Below, in pieces: positions 26,098-34,538 of a DNA stretch of 35,428 nucleotides. The position numbers and the translations under genes are program-made. The stretch's first letter is position 1. The number at the start of each line of letters is the position of its first letter. Under the pieces are notes generated by a model. That model saw only the letters and a list, made by a program, of their open reading frames with translations, was not told the origin of the DNA and searched no databases. The stretch comes from Maricaulis sp. (GTDB taxonomy: Bacteria; Pseudomonadota; Alphaproteobacteria; Caulobacterales; Maricaulaceae): NCBI RefSeq assembly GCF_030149235.1, contig NZ_JASBRW010000031.1:1-35428 (forward strand). The letters are read 5' to 3'.

Positions 26098-27114
26098 ATG
26101 GCTCTTCGGGTCGCGATCACCGGTTTTGGCCGGATTGGACGCCTGGCACTGCGTGCCGTTCTGGAAGAAAAGCGTTGGGGCGAAGTCGAGATTGTCGCCA
26201 TCAATGACAGCTCCACGCCGGAGACCAATGCGCACCTCTTGACCTATGACAGTGTGCACGGCCGTTATCCGGGCGAGATCAAGGTTGGCGATGACTGGAT
26301 CGATGCCGGTTTTGGCAAGATCCAGAAGGTTTCCAATCGCGATCCGTCCAAACTGCCCTGGGATGATCTCGGCATCGACATCGTTCTGGAATGCACCGGC
26401 AAGTTCAATTCCAAGGAAGCCTCGATGGCGCACATCGAAGCCTCCGGTGCCAAGCGCGTGCTCTGTTCAGCGCCGGCCAAGAATGCCGACAAGACCATCG
26501 TCTATGGGGTGAACCATGATCAGCTGACCGCTGACGACGTGGTCGTCTCCAACGCGTCCTGCACCACCAATGGCCTGGCGCCGGTTGCCAAGGTTCTCAA
26601 CGATGCCGTCGGCATTGAGCGCGGTCACATGACCACGATCCACGCCTATACCGGCGATCAGCCGACGCTCGACCGCAACCACAAGGACCTGCACCGCGCT
26701 CGCGCGGCGGCCATGTCCATGGTTCCGACCTCGACCGGTGCGGCCAAGGCCGTTGGACTGGTGCTGCCGGAACTGGCCGGCAAGCTCGACGGCGCCGCGG
26801 TACGCGTGCCGACCCCGAACGTTTCCCTGATCGACCTGGTCTTCACGCCGGGCAAGGCGACCTCTGCGGAAGAGCTGACCGCGGCCATCAAGGCGGCAGC
26901 GGACGGTCCCATGAAGGGGGTCCTCGGCTATGACGACATCCCGCTGGTCTCGATCGACTATAATCACGACAGCCGGTCTTCGGTTGTCGCCGTCGACAAG
27001 ATCAAGGTGATCGATGAGCGTCTCGCCCGCGTCATGACCTGGTACGATAATGAGTGGGGCTTTGCCTGCCGCATGATCGACACCACGGTCGCTATGGGCA
27101 AATTCCTGAAATAA
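26098..27114 (+). CDS. gap: Glyceraldehyde-3-phosphate dehydrogenase
   Basis: This 338-residue type I enzyme catalyses the phosphorylating oxidation of glyceraldehyde 3-phosphate to 1,3-bisphosphoglycerate in the cytosol. The NAD motif is GFGRIG (9-14), with D37 in IND consistent with NAD use. Catalytic C155 lies in SNASCTTN and H182 in IHAYTGDQ. The C-terminal WYDNEWGF is intact. The ATG at 26098 is chosen because TTAAGGAGA ends 7 bases before it; an in-frame TTG lies 6 bases upstream. It heads the gap-pgk-aldolase block, with pgk 22 bp downstream. The upstream leader is densely structured. Confidence 0.97.
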   Translation: MALRVAITGFGRIGRLALRAVLEEKRWGEVEIVAINDSSTPETNAHLLTYDSVHGRYPGEIKVGDDWIDAGFGKIQKVSNRDPSKLPWDDLGIDIVLECTGKFNSKEASMAHIEASGAKRVLCSAPAKNADKTIVYGVNHDQLTADDVVVSNASCTTNGLAPVAKVLNDAVGIERGHMTTIHAYTGDQPTLDRNHKDLHRARAAAMSMVPTSTGAAKAVGLVLPELAGKLDGAAVRVPTPNVSLIDLVFTPGKATSAEELTAAIKAAADGPMKGVLGYDDIPLVSIDYNHDSRSSVVAVDKIKVIDERLARVMTWYDNEWGFACRMIDTTVAMGKFLK

Positions 27115-27136
27115 AGCGCACAATGGAGGGCGCGCC

Positions 27137-28327
27137 ATGACCGATATCCGCCGGATCCAGGATGCGGAGGTCGCCGGCAAGCGCGTCCTCGTTCGTGTCG
27201 ATTTCAATGTGCCGATGAAGGACGGGACCGTCACCGACGACACCCGTCTCAAGGCTGCCCTGCCGACGATTGAGCATCTCATGCAAGCCGGTGCGCGCAC
27301 CGTTCTGCTGGCGCATTTCGGCCGTCCCAAGGGCCAACGTGTTGCAGAGATGAGCCTTGAACCGGTGGCCCAGCCGCTGGCTGACCTGCTCGGCGACCCG
27401 GTCGATTTTGTTGACGACATCACCGGTGCCGATGCCCTCGAAGCCGTCGCCGACATGTCCGATGGCGATGTCCTCCTGGTTCAGAACACGCGCTTTGAAG
27501 CGGGTGAAGAGAAGAATGATCCGGCTTTTGCCGAGGCTCTTGCCAAGCTCGGCGACATCTATGTCAACGATGCCTTCTCAGCGGCGCACCGGGCCCATGG
27601 TTCGACCGAAGGTGTCGCACAGCACCTGCCGGCCTATGCCGGCCTGTCGATGCAGCGCGAGATCGATCATCTGGTGAAGGCCCTGGAGGCGCCGGAGCGC
27701 CCGGTCGTGGCTCTCGTCGGAGGGGCCAAGGTCTCGACCAAGATCGAGCTGCTGGAGAACCTCGTCAAGAAAGTCGACGTCCTCTTCGTCGGTGGCGGCA
27801 TGGCCAATACCCTGCTGCATGCCAAAGGCGTCAATATCGGAGCCAGCCTGTGCGAGAAGGATCTTGCCGATACGGCCAAGACCATCCTGGCCGCCGCTGA
27901 GGCCGCCGGTTGCCAGTTGATCCTGCCCAGCGATGCCCTGGTTGCGACCGAGTTCAAACCGCATCCGGAGACCCGCTTGACCTCGGTCAACGATGTCGCT
28001 GAAGACGAGATGATCCTCGATTGTGGTCCGGCGACCGTGACCGCCCTGGCAGTGGCCATGGACGGCGCCAAAACGGTGATCTGGAACGGACCGCTTGGTG
28101 CCTTTGAAACGCCGCCCTTCGATACGGCGACCGTTACAGCTGCCAAGCATGTCGCTGACCTGGCTCGTGAGGGTGAGATCGTCGCGGTCGCGGGTGGTGG
28201 CGATACGGTTGCTGCGCTCAACCAGGCCGGTGTCGCTGACGACTTCACATTTATCTCGACCGCGGGCGGTGCTTTCCTGGAATGGATGGAAGGCAAGGCC
28301 CTGCCGGGCGTGGAAGCCTTGCGCTAA
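27137..28327 (+). CDS. pgk: Phosphoglycerate kinase
   Basis: This 396-residue protein is full length for the bacterial enzyme, which transfers phosphate between 1,3-bisphosphoglycerate and ADP. It contains the N-terminal substrate motif RVDFNVP, the basic-patch region LLAHFGRPKG, VQNTRFEAGEEKND, the ALVGGAKVSTKIELL stretch, the nucleotide-side IWNGPLGAFE and the C-terminal GGGDTVAA with STAGGAFLEW. A GGAGG ribosome-binding site precedes the ATG. The 22-bp gap to gap and the shared strand indicate co-transcription. Nothing is unusual about it. Confidence 0.97.
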   Translation: MTDIRRIQDAEVAGKRVLVRVDFNVPMKDGTVTDDTRLKAALPTIEHLMQAGARTVLLAHFGRPKGQRVAEMSLEPVAQPLADLLGDPVDFVDDITGADALEAVADMSDGDVLLVQNTRFEAGEEKNDPAFAEALAKLGDIYVNDAFSAAHRAHGSTEGVAQHLPAYAGLSMQREIDHLVKALEAPERPVVALVGGAKVSTKIELLENLVKKVDVLFVGGGMANTLLHAKGVNIGASLCEKDLADTAKTILAAAEAAGCQLILPSDALVATEFKPHPETRLTSVNDVAEDEMILDCGPATVTALAVAMDGAKTVIWNGPLGAFETPPFDTATVTAAKHVADLAREGEIVAVAGGGDTVAALNQAGVADDFTFISTAGGAFLEWMEGKALPGVEALR

Positions 28328-28357
28328 CCGGACGAGCCTGTTAGCGACACAGTCAAC

Positions 28358-28378
28358 GTCCCGACTGCAGGGCGGGAC
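28358..28378 (+). other. Hairpin between pgk and the aldolase gene
   Basis: GTCCCG (28358-28363) and CGGGAC (28373-28378) form a 6-bp stem with a 9-base loop in the 83-bp spacer. No T-run follows. It may affect processing or the relative expression of the aldolase within the operon. Confidence 0.25.
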
Positions 28379-28410
28379 AAGCCAAATCGGAACCAGCTGG
28401 GGATAACGGA

Positions 28411-29448
28411 ATGGACCTCGATCTTCTGAACGAAACCGCATGCGCCATGGTGGCGCCGGGCAAGGGTATTCTGGCGGCGGACGAGTCCACCGGCACGATC
28501 GGCAAGCGTTTCGCCTCGATCGGTCTGGACAACACGCCGGATAATCGCCGCGACTGGCGCGAGATGCTGTTCCGCGCCACCGAGACTATGTCCGAGCGCA
28601 TTTCCGGCGTCATCCTCTATGATGAGACCATCCGCCAGAAAGCCGCTGACGGTACGCCGCTGGTCAAGCTGATCCAGGATTCCGGTTCCATTCCGGGCAT
28701 CAAGGTCGACACCGGCGCCAAGCCGCTGGCCGGCGCTGAAGGCGAGATGATCACTGAGGGCCTGGACGGCCTGCGTGACCGCCTGGCGGATTATTTCGAG
28801 CTCGGTGCCCGTTTCGCCAAATGGCGCGCCGTGATCAACATCGGCCAGGGTGGCGATGATGCTGTGCCCAGCCAGTATGCCATCAACACCAATATGCACG
28901 CGCTGGCGCGCTACGCGACGCTGTGCCAGGAAGCCTCGATCGTTCCGATCGTCGAGCCGGAAGTCATCATGGATGGCGACCACTCCATCGAGCGCTGCTA
29001 CGAGGTCACCGAGTTTGCGCTCAAGACCCTTTATCGCGAGCTGTTTGACCAGGGTGTCGTTCTCGAAGGCACGATCCTGAAGCCGAACATGGTCATCTCC
29101 GGAACCACCGGCGACAATCGCGCCGATGTCGAGGAAGTCGCCGACATGACGGTTCAGTGCCTGGCCAATTGCGTGCCGGCTGCTGTTCCGGGCATTGCCT
29201 TCCTGTCCGGCGGTCAGTCCGACGAGGAAGCCACAGCTCACCTCAACGCCATGAACGCCAATTACGAGCTGCCCTGGCCGCTGACCTTCTCCTACGGTCG
29301 CGCACTCCAGGCCGCTCCGCTGAAAGCCTGGGGTGGCAAGCCGGAGAATGTTCCAGCCGCGCAAGCCGCTTTCCACCACCGCGCCAAGATGAACGGTCTG
29401 GCCGCACTCGGCGAGTGGGATGCAGAAATGGAAAAAGAGCTGGCCTAA
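28411..29448 (+). CDS. Class I fructose-bisphosphate aldolase
   Basis: This 345-residue enzyme cleaves or forms fructose 1,6-bisphosphate through a lysine Schiff base. It belongs to the eukaryote-like class I group, shown by KGILAADESTGTIGKRF (18-33), VEPEV with E182/E184, and the Schiff-base lysine K224 in GTILKPNMV. LSGGQSDEEAT and the phosphate-binding FSYGRALQ region are present. It needs no metal, unlike the class II aldolases. A GGGGATAACGGA precedes the ATG. It follows pgk after 83 bp and ends with a clear terminator, closing the block. Gene symbols vary for this family, so none is given. Confidence 0.95.
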   Translation: MDLDLLNETACAMVAPGKGILAADESTGTIGKRFASIGLDNTPDNRRDWREMLFRATETMSERISGVILYDETIRQKAADGTPLVKLIQDSGSIPGIKVDTGAKPLAGAEGEMITEGLDGLRDRLADYFELGARFAKWRAVINIGQGGDDAVPSQYAINTNMHALARYATLCQEASIVPIVEPEVIMDGDHSIERCYEVTEFALKTLYRELFDQGVVLEGTILKPNMVISGTTGDNRADVEEVADMTVQCLANCVPAAVPGIAFLSGGQSDEEATAHLNAMNANYELPWPLTFSYGRALQAAPLKAWGGKPENVPAAQAAFHHRAKMNGLAALGEWDAEMEKELA

Positions 29449-29475
29449 ACGTCTGGCTCGATCCGAAATCGGGAG

Positions 29476-29506
29476 CCCCGCGGCGCAGGTCGCGGGGTTT
29501 TCTTTT
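29476..29506 (+). terminator. Intrinsic terminator after the aldolase gene
   Basis: CCCCGCG (29476-29482) and CGCGGGG (29491-29497) form a 7-bp GC stem with an 8-base loop followed by TTTTCTTTT. It ends the gap-pgk-aldolase transcript. Confidence 0.9.
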
Positions 29507-29534
29507 GCGGGCGACGCTGTTTACGCTCTGCGCC

Positions 29535-29888
29535 ATGAATTTCGATCTCGACGGTCATATCATGCACGCGCCCATCACCGGGGCGAACGGTGTCGTCAAC
29601 TCCGAGACGATTTTCCGCTTCTGCCAGGAGGGAGATGTCGTGCGGGCGAGTTATGCTGGCGGCAAGGTCCGTTTTGGTGAGCTGATTGGCCGCCTTGAGG
29701 GCGATGCGCTCGAGTTTCGCTACTGCCAGATCGATACTGAAGGCCGCCTCGATGGCGGGGTGTCAAAATGCTCCATCGAGACACGCGCTGACGGAGCCTT
29801 GCGCATTATCGTTCGCTTCCATCGCGAAGCTTGCGGCACACGGGGTATCAATATCATCGAAGATGCGCCCGAGGGCTGGCAGGAATGA
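29535..29888 (+). CDS. Small conserved-looking protein of unknown function
   Basis: This 117-residue protein starts at ATG 29535, 29 bases after the preceding terminator. The frame stays open further upstream over the aldolase gene, but that part is a shadow. It has no signal peptide. Its alternating pattern (GVVNSETIFRFCQEGDVVRASYAGGKVRFGELIGRL...) suggests a small beta-barrel. It resembles from memory a family of 110-120 residue proteins often labelled N-acetylglutamate synthase without good reason, since no GNAT motif is visible. I would not assign that activity. A two-way terminator follows directly after the stop. Confidence 0.65.
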   Translation: MNFDLDGHIMHAPITGANGVVNSETIFRFCQEGDVVRASYAGGKVRFGELIGRLEGDALEFRYCQIDTEGRLDGGVSKCSIETRADGALRIIVRFHREACGTRGINIIEDAPEGWQE

Positions 29889-29919
29889 AAAACGGGGCGC
29901 GCGTTTGCGGCCCCGTTTT
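29889..29919. terminator. Two-way intrinsic terminator
   Basis: AAAACGGGGC (29889-29898) and GCCCCGTTTT (29910-29919) form a 10-bp stem with an 11-base loop. CCTTTT follows on the plus strand. On the minus strand the stem ends in TTTT and one more T follows before CAT. It lies between the convergent genes ending at 29888 and 29948 and should serve both. Confidence 0.85.
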
Positions 29920-29947
29920 CCTTTTAACTGGCGTTATCGCCGAGTGA

Positions 29948-30412
29948 TCAGTTGGGATCGATCTCGGTGATGTACAGCACAGCCTCAGCCGGCATTTCGC
30001 CATAGGTGCCGATCCAGATGTCGTACTGGCCGGACTGCGGACCAGCGCCGCCCACGATCGGGTTGAGACCGTCGACATCATCGGCGCAGAACCAGCTGCC
30101 GTCCGGACCGTTGACGATCAGCGTCGTGTCCGCATCGGAAACGACGCCAGCCCAGAGGCCAAAGCCGCCGGCCGTGTAATTCACGCGGAAGTCCGGCGCG
30201 TCGGAGATATTGCCGACACACTCGCCACCGATGGTCATGGAGGCATCGATGCCGCCACCTGCAATAACGCTGACCTGATACGGATCGGGCGCAAAGCCTG
30301 CGGTCAGCGAAACTTCGCCGAAATTCGGGTTGAGCGAGAAATCCTGCGCCATGGCAGCAGTGGAAAAGGCGGCCGCGGCCACAGCGGCAGCAGCAACAAA
30401 CTTGATGGTCAT
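29948..30412 (-). CDS. Secreted protein of unknown function
   Basis: This 154-residue protein has a clear signal peptide (MTIKFVAAAAVAAAAFSTAAMA, cleavage after AMA), leaving about 132 exported residues. The mature part is rich in Gly, Asp and beta-forming residues, with two cysteines (ECVGN and FCADD) that could form a disulfide. Stretches such as DAPDFRVNYTAGG, DTTLIVNGPDGSWFC and GQYDIWIGTYG recur in small alphaproteobacterial periplasmic proteins I recall, sometimes labelled serine protease although no catalytic triad is visible here. The function is unknown. AAGGGGACC precedes the ATG and sits in a possible RNA switch. It converges on the preceding small gene through a shared terminator and diverges from thiE. 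Confidence 0.8.
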   Translation of the reverse strand: MTIKFVAAAAVAAAAFSTAAMAQDFSLNPNFGEVSLTAGFAPDPYQVSVIAGGGIDASMTIGGECVGNISDAPDFRVNYTAGGFGLWAGVVSDADTTLIVNGPDGSWFCADDVDGLNPIVGGAGPQSGQYDIWIGTYGEMPAEAVLYITEIDPN

Positions 30413-30451
30413 GAAGGTCCCCTTTGAGCGGGACCCATCCCATAGGTCCCC
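30413..30451 (-). promoter_or_regulatory. Alternative hairpins overlapping the ribosome-binding site
   Basis: On the minus strand the leader contains GGGACC, GGTCCC and again GGGACC (plus-strand positions 30445-30450, 30430-30435 and 30416-30421). The middle element can pair with either flanking copy. The copy next to the start codon is the ribosome-binding site, so the two pairings would respectively expose or hide it. Confidence 0.35.
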
Positions 30452-30462
30452 TAAACCCCAAT

Positions 30463-30483
30463 CATGATCATGGTCACATGACC
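30463..30483. promoter_or_regulatory. Two adjoining palindromes in the divergent thiE promoter region
   Basis: CATGATCATG (30463-30472) is a perfect 10-bp palindrome. GGTCA-CA-TGACC (30472-30483) is a second one sharing its last base. They lie between the secreted-protein gene and thiE and may bind a regulator. No thiamine pyrophosphate riboswitch pattern is seen in this 131-bp region. Confidence 0.3.
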
Positions 30484-30543
30484 GGCGTATGAACGGCGCT
30501 GTACATCTGGCCTATCCCTGCATTCCGGGCTAAATGCGCCGGC

Positions 30544-31158
30544 ATGACCGAGCTTTACCTGATTACGCCGCCGCGCATCGATGCGACTTTCGTTCAAACG
30601 CTCGATGGCGCGCTTGCTGCCGGTGAGGTCGCAGCCCTGCAAATCCGCCTCAAGGATCACGCTGAGGACGAGGTCCGCCAACTGGCGCCGGCCCTGATTG
30701 CCTGCGCCCAGAAGCATGGCGTCGCTGCGATCATGAATGACAGTGCCGCGCTGGCGGATGAGCTCGGCTGTGACGGTGTGCATATCGGGCAGCAGGATGG
30801 TCGCATCAAGGATGCCCGTGCTGTCATGGGCAAGGACCGCACGGTCGGTGTGACCTGCCATGACAGTCGTCATCTGGCGATGACGGCCGGCGAGGCCGGT
30901 GCGGACTATGTCGCCTTTGGGGCATTCTTTCCGACCGACACCAAGGATGCGCCGACCCAGGCCGATATTTCGGTCCTGAACTGGTGGATCGAGCTGTTTG
31001 AACTGCCCTGTGTGGCCATCGGCGGTATCACCGTCGACAATGCCGCCCCGCTGGTTGAAGCCGGTGCGGATTTTCTGGCGGTGTCGGGCGGGGTCTGGAA
31101 GCACCCTGACGGGCCTGCCGCCGCCGTAAAGGCCTTCAACGCGTTGTGCACCGCATAG
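30544..31158 (+). CDS. thiE: Thiamine-phosphate synthase
   Basis: This 204-residue TIM-barrel protein has the length and motifs of ThiE, which joins the thiazole and pyrimidine phosphates into thiamine monophosphate in the cytosol. Visible elements are LQIRLKD near the N-terminus, [42 protein letters not shown] (pyrophosphate and substrate region), and CVAIGGIT with [16 protein letters not shown]. The related TenI lacks several of these, so ThiE is preferred. No strong ribosome-binding site precedes the ATG. The Sel1 protein gene follows after 46 bp on the same strand. Confidence 0.9.
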   Translation: MTELYLITPPRIDATFVQTLDGALAAGEVAALQIRLKDHAEDEVRQLAPALIACAQKHGVAAIMNDSAALADELGCDGVHIGQQDGRIKDARAVMGKDRTVGVTCHDSRHLAMTAGEAGADYVAFGAFFPTDTKDAPTQADISVLNWWIELFELPCVAIGGITVDNAAPLVEAGADFLAVSGGVWKHPDGPAAAVKAFNALCTA

Positions 31159-31204
31159 GCGAGCAGCCTTGACCTTGCCGCAATCACGCGGCTGATAAGC
31201 GTCC

Positions 31205-32359
31205 ATGAGTTTGATCCTCGCTTTTGCCCTGAGTAGCGCACTCGCCCAAGCGGATGCGCCTGGACCCCTGCCGCAATCGCAGCCGGAGTCCGATCTGGTA
31301 TTTCCCGATGAGCTGGTTCTTGTCCCGCTTGACGTGGAACAGGCTGCGGCCGGTGCCGAAGACGCAGCAAGCGCGGAAATCCCGGAAGGGCTCAATCCGG
31401 TCGAAGAAGCACTCTACCGGGCCCAGATCGCCTGGGTCTCCGAAGACTGGCCCATTGCCGAGCAATACGCCGAGGTGGCGGCGCTGGGCGGGGATCTGAC
31501 AGCGGCGGTCATGGCGGGACTGATCGCCCGCGACGGGCGCAGTTCCGGCACGCCGGACCTGGCCGAAGCGGCGAGCTGGTTCCAGCGAGCGGCCGCCGAA
31601 AACCAGCCCCTGGCGTTGTACGAGCTCGGCCGGATTGCGCTGCAAGGCGATGGCGCCTACGGCCTCGGTTCACCACGTACCTGGTTCAGCCGGGCGGCGC
31701 GGGCCGGGCATATCGACGCCATGGTCGAACTGGCGCTGATCCTGAAGAATTCGCCCATCCCGCAAGAGCATGCCTCCGCGCGGACCTGGGCCGAGCGCGC
31801 CGCTCAGCAAGGCTCGGCCGAGGGTATGTACCAGTTTGCCCAGCTGCTCGATCTGGGCACCGGCGGTGAACAGGATCTGGTGGGCGCCCGTCAATGGTAT
31901 GAGCAGGCTGCCGATAACCAGCATGGTGAGGCTGCTTTACAGGCTGCGATCATGTGGGCTGAAGGACAGGGGGGTGAGGCCAGCGATGCTGAAGCCCTGC
32001 GCTATATGCGGATCTCGGCTGAGAGTGGCTACGCCCCGGCCCAGGGGCAGCTGGGGCTGATGCTGTACCAGGGTCGCGGGGTCGAGATCGACCAGGCCCT
32101 CGCCAGTTACTGGTTCGAGCAGGGTGCGCGGGGCGGGGATGCTGAAAGCGCCTTCCTCTTCGCTTTTGTGCTCGCTCGCGGTGAAGGGCGGGTCCAGAAT
32201 TTCGAGGACGCCTTCTACTGGAGCCTGCGGGCACGCAACAATGTTCTTGGCGAACCGGTGGCCAATCCCTCGCGTGATCAACTGGAGGCCGGGCTGCGTG
32301 GCGTGCTGACGCCGCAGACCGTGGCGGCCATTGAAGCGCGTGTCTTGGCAGGCGAGTAA
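31205..32359 (+). CDS. Exported Sel1-repeat (TPR-like) protein
   Basis: This 384-residue protein starts with a short signal peptide (MSLILAFALSSALAQA). After an acidic linker it contains about six Sel1-type repeats of 30-36 residues from about 115 to 350, including EAASWFQRAAAENQPLALYE, ARTWAERAAQQGSAEGMYQF and LASYWFEQGARGGDAESAFL. Sel1 repeats form a curved helical scaffold for protein binding; the partner is unknown. It is probably periplasmic. The ribosome-binding site is weak. It lies 46 bp after thiE and about 100 bp before efp, on the same strand. Confidence 0.88.
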   Translation: MSLILAFALSSALAQADAPGPLPQSQPESDLVFPDELVLVPLDVEQAAAGAEDAASAEIPEGLNPVEEALYRAQIAWVSEDWPIAEQYAEVAALGGDLTAAVMAGLIARDGRSSGTPDLAEAASWFQRAAAENQPLALYELGRIALQGDGAYGLGSPRTWFSRAARAGHIDAMVELALILKNSPIPQEHASARTWAERAAQQGSAEGMYQFAQLLDLGTGGEQDLVGARQWYEQAADNQHGEAALQAAIMWAEGQGGEASDAEALRYMRISAESGYAPAQGQLGLMLYQGRGVEIDQALASYWFEQGARGGDAESAFLFAFVLARGEGRVQNFEDAFYWSLRARNNVLGEPVANPSRDQLEAGLRGVLTPQTVAAIEARVLAGE

Positions 32360-32458
32360 CACCCTCCCGCTTGCCGTTATCACCTCACGCTGATAGGAGA
32401 GCGCGACTTTGCGCGGGCCGTCTGGTCCGGCGCTGACGGATTTCCGATAGGTGATGTG

Positions 32459-33028
32459 ATGAAGATCAACGGCAATGAGATCAAACCCGGCAATGTGATC
32501 CAGCACCAGGACACGCTCTGGGTTGCGGTGAAGGCCGAGGCCGTCAAGCCGGGCAAGGGCGGCGCCTTTGCCCAGGTCGAGCTGAAAAACCTGCTCGATG
32601 GCCGCAAGCTCAACGAACGCTTCCGCGCTGCCGACAAGGTCGAGCGTGTGCGGCTCGAGCAAAAAGACCACACCTTCCTGTTCGACAGCGGCGATACGCT
32701 GACCTTCATGGATGCGGAAACCTATGAGCAGATCGAACTGGCGAAGGATTTCGTCGGCGATGATCGCGCGCAATACCTGCAGGACGGGATGAATGTCGTT
32801 GTCGACTTCCACGAGGAGCGTCCGATCGGCATCACTCTGCCGCAGCACGTGACCCTGGAAATCACCGAGACCGAGCCGGTGGTCAAAGGCCAGACCGCAG
32901 CAAACTCCTTCAAGCCGGCCATCCTGGAAAATGGTGTCCGCACGGCTGTGCCGCCGTTCATCGGCACCGGCGAGCGCATCATCGTCGCGACCGAAGACGG
33001 TTCCTACGTCAAGCGGGCGGACAAGTAA
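32459..33028 (+). CDS. efp: Translation elongation factor P
   Basis: This 189-residue protein has the three beta-barrel domains of EF-P, which binds between the P and E sites of the ribosome and rescues stalling at polyproline. The loop that reaches the peptidyl-transferase centre reads KPGKGGAF with K33 at the tip, the residue beta-lysylated by EpmA in bacteria of the lysine type. The C-terminal [27 protein letters not shown] signature is intact. ATG 32459 is chosen over GTG 32456 because it gives the canonical [12 protein letters not shown] and follows GATAGGTGA. No modification enzyme is in the window. The phosphatase gene starts 2 bp after its stop. Confidence 0.96.
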   Translation: MKINGNEIKPGNVIQHQDTLWVAVKAEAVKPGKGGAFAQVELKNLLDGRKLNERFRAADKVERVRLEQKDHTFLFDSGDTLTFMDAETYEQIELAKDFVGDDRAQYLQDGMNVVVDFHEERPIGITLPQHVTLEITETEPVVKGQTAANSFKPAILENGVRTAVPPFIGTGERIIVATEDGSYVKRADK

Positions 33029-33029
33029 G

Positions 33030-33818
33030 TTGGGTACGCTCTCTCCGCTTCTCACCGTGATGACCGACGTGGCTGGCCGCGCCGGTCGTGCGCTCAACCG
33101 CGATTTCCGCGATGTCGAACACCTGCAGGTCTCCAAGAAGGGACCGGCGGACTTCGTGTCGATTGCCGATCACAAGGCGGAGGAGATCATCTATGAGCGC
33201 CTGACAGAGGCGCGACCAGGTTATGGCTTCCTGATGGAAGAGCGCGGTATTGCGGAAGGGACCGACAAGTCCCACCGCTGGATCGTCGATCCGCTCGACG
33301 GCACGCTCAACTTCCTGCACGGCATGCCGCATTTCGCTGTGTCGATCGCGCTTGAACGCGATGGCGAGCTGGTGGCCGGTGTGGTCTACAATCCGGCCTC
33401 GGATGAGATGTTCCATGCCGAGAAAGGTCGCGGCGCCTGGCTCGCAGATCGCCGTCTGCGCGTATCCGGCCGCAAGCATTTCGACGAGAGCGTCATCGCC
33501 ACCGGCATGCCGTGGGCGGGCCGCAAGGGCCATGCGCAATTCCTCACCGAGCTGCACAAGGTGATGCCGCACACCGCTGGCGTTCGCCGTATGGGGTCAG
33601 CCGCACTTGATCTCGCCTGGGTCGCGGCGGGCCGTTATGACGGTTTCTGGGAGCGCAATCTCAAGGCTTGGGACATCGCCGCTGGGATTGTCCTGGTGAA
33701 GGAAGCAGGCGGCTGGGTCAGCGAACTTGACGACAAGACGGACATCCTCGCCACCGGCAATATCGTCGCCGGCAACGAGGCTATCCAGGCCGAGCTCAAG
33801 AAGCGGCTGACCGCCTAG
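33030..33818 (+). CDS. Inositol-monophosphatase family protein (SuhB-like)
   Basis: This 262-residue protein belongs to the Mg-dependent, Li-sensitive inositol monophosphatase family. It shows the metal-site glutamate in FLMEERG, the metal-binding WIVDPLDGTLNFLHG motif, and the second metal motif NLKAWDIAAG with GGWVSELD behind it. The substrate may be inositol phosphate or another sugar phosphate, and SuhB members also act in rRNA transcription; the sequence cannot decide. A TTG at 33030 is used as start because remembered family members keep the SPLLTVM stretch before MTD; an ATG at 33060 is the alternative. It starts 1 base after the efp stop, so translation is probably coupled. Confidence 0.9.
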   Translation: MGTLSPLLTVMTDVAGRAGRALNRDFRDVEHLQVSKKGPADFVSIADHKAEEIIYERLTEARPGYGFLMEERGIAEGTDKSHRWIVDPLDGTLNFLHGMPHFAVSIALERDGELVAGVVYNPASDEMFHAEKGRGAWLADRRLRVSGRKHFDESVIATGMPWAGRKGHAQFLTELHKVMPHTAGVRRMGSAALDLAWVAAGRYDGFWERNLKAWDIAAGIVLVKEAGGWVSELDDKTDILATGNIVAGNEAIQAELKKRLTA

Positions 33819-33826
33819 GCGTCCTC

Positions 33827-34432
33827 TCAGGCGGCGATCTGGTCGATTTCCGCAGCAGCGCTGGCGACTTTTTCCTCGCCCTCGAAATTGAGGCGACCGG
33901 CATCGACGATGGTGACATCGGTGATGCCGATGAAGCCCATGACATGCCGCAGATAATTGGTCGCGTAGTCGATCTCGCTACCCACCGGCGTGCCGCCGGA
34001 GGTGATGATGATGATGGCCTTCTTGCCCTGGAGCAGGCCTTCCGGACCGTTCTCGGTATAGCGGAAGGTTTCGCGAGCCCGGGCGATCATATCGATCCAG
34101 GCCTTCACAGCGGCCGGTACCGAGAAATTATAGATGGGTGTGCCGATCACCAGCGTGTCAGCGGCTTTGACCTGGGCCACAAAGGCATCCGAGGCGGCCA
34201 GCTTCTCTTTCTGTGCCGCGCTGCGGTCCGCGGGGTCGGTGAAGTTGGCATTGATCCAGGCTTCGTCGACGAAGGACAGGTCGGTCGCTGCCAGGTCGAG
34301 GCGGGTCACCTCGGTCTGAGCGGCACCGGCTTCCAGCCGGGCGATAACCTTGTCGGTCAGGGCGCGTGATTGCGAGCCTTGGGTGCGCATGCTGCCGTCG
34401 ACGCGAAGGATGCGGTTGATGGACGTCTTCAT
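33827..34432 (-). CDS. azoR: FMN-dependent NADH-azoreductase
   Basis: This 201-residue protein has the flavodoxin-like fold of AzoR/NAD(P)H:quinone reductases. It starts with a short strand and SMRTQGSQSRALTD, a phosphate-binding stretch for FMN. GTPIYNFSVPAAVKAWIDMIARA (flavin ring region) and IIIITSGGTPVG follow. The family reduces quinones and azo dyes by two-electron transfer, probably for protection from electrophiles. The ATG at 34432 is chosen over a longer frame because CGGAG precedes it and the family starts there. It converges on the phosphatase gene with an 8-bp gap. The 235-bp upstream region contains an inverted repeat. Confidence 0.9.
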   Translation of the reverse strand: MKTSINRILRVDGSMRTQGSQSRALTDKVIARLEAGAAQTEVTRLDLAATDLSFVDEAWINANFTDPADRSAAQKEKLAASDAFVAQVKAADTLVIGTPIYNFSVPAAVKAWIDMIARARETFRYTENGPEGLLQGKKAIIIITSGGTPVGSEIDYATNYLRHVMGFIGITDVTIVDAGRLNFEGEEKVASAAAEIDQIAA

Positions 34433-34538
34433 CGGATAACTCCGTTTGCCATTGCGCGAGCTGTCGGGCTCGCCGCGTGTGTCTCTTGACCGCCTACATA
34501 GGTCGTCCTGCGAGCGAGAAAATCCGGCTGGTGAGAAA

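Noticed and set aside
29157-29534. Upstream extension of the small 117-residue gene over the aldolase gene
   Set aside because: It overlaps the aldolase coding sequence and its terminator in another frame. ATG 29535 after the terminator is far more sensible.
30413-30543. Thiamine pyrophosphate riboswitch before thiE
   Set aside because: The conserved THI-box strings such as CTGAGA and ACCTGAT are not present in the 131-bp region; only short palindromes were found.
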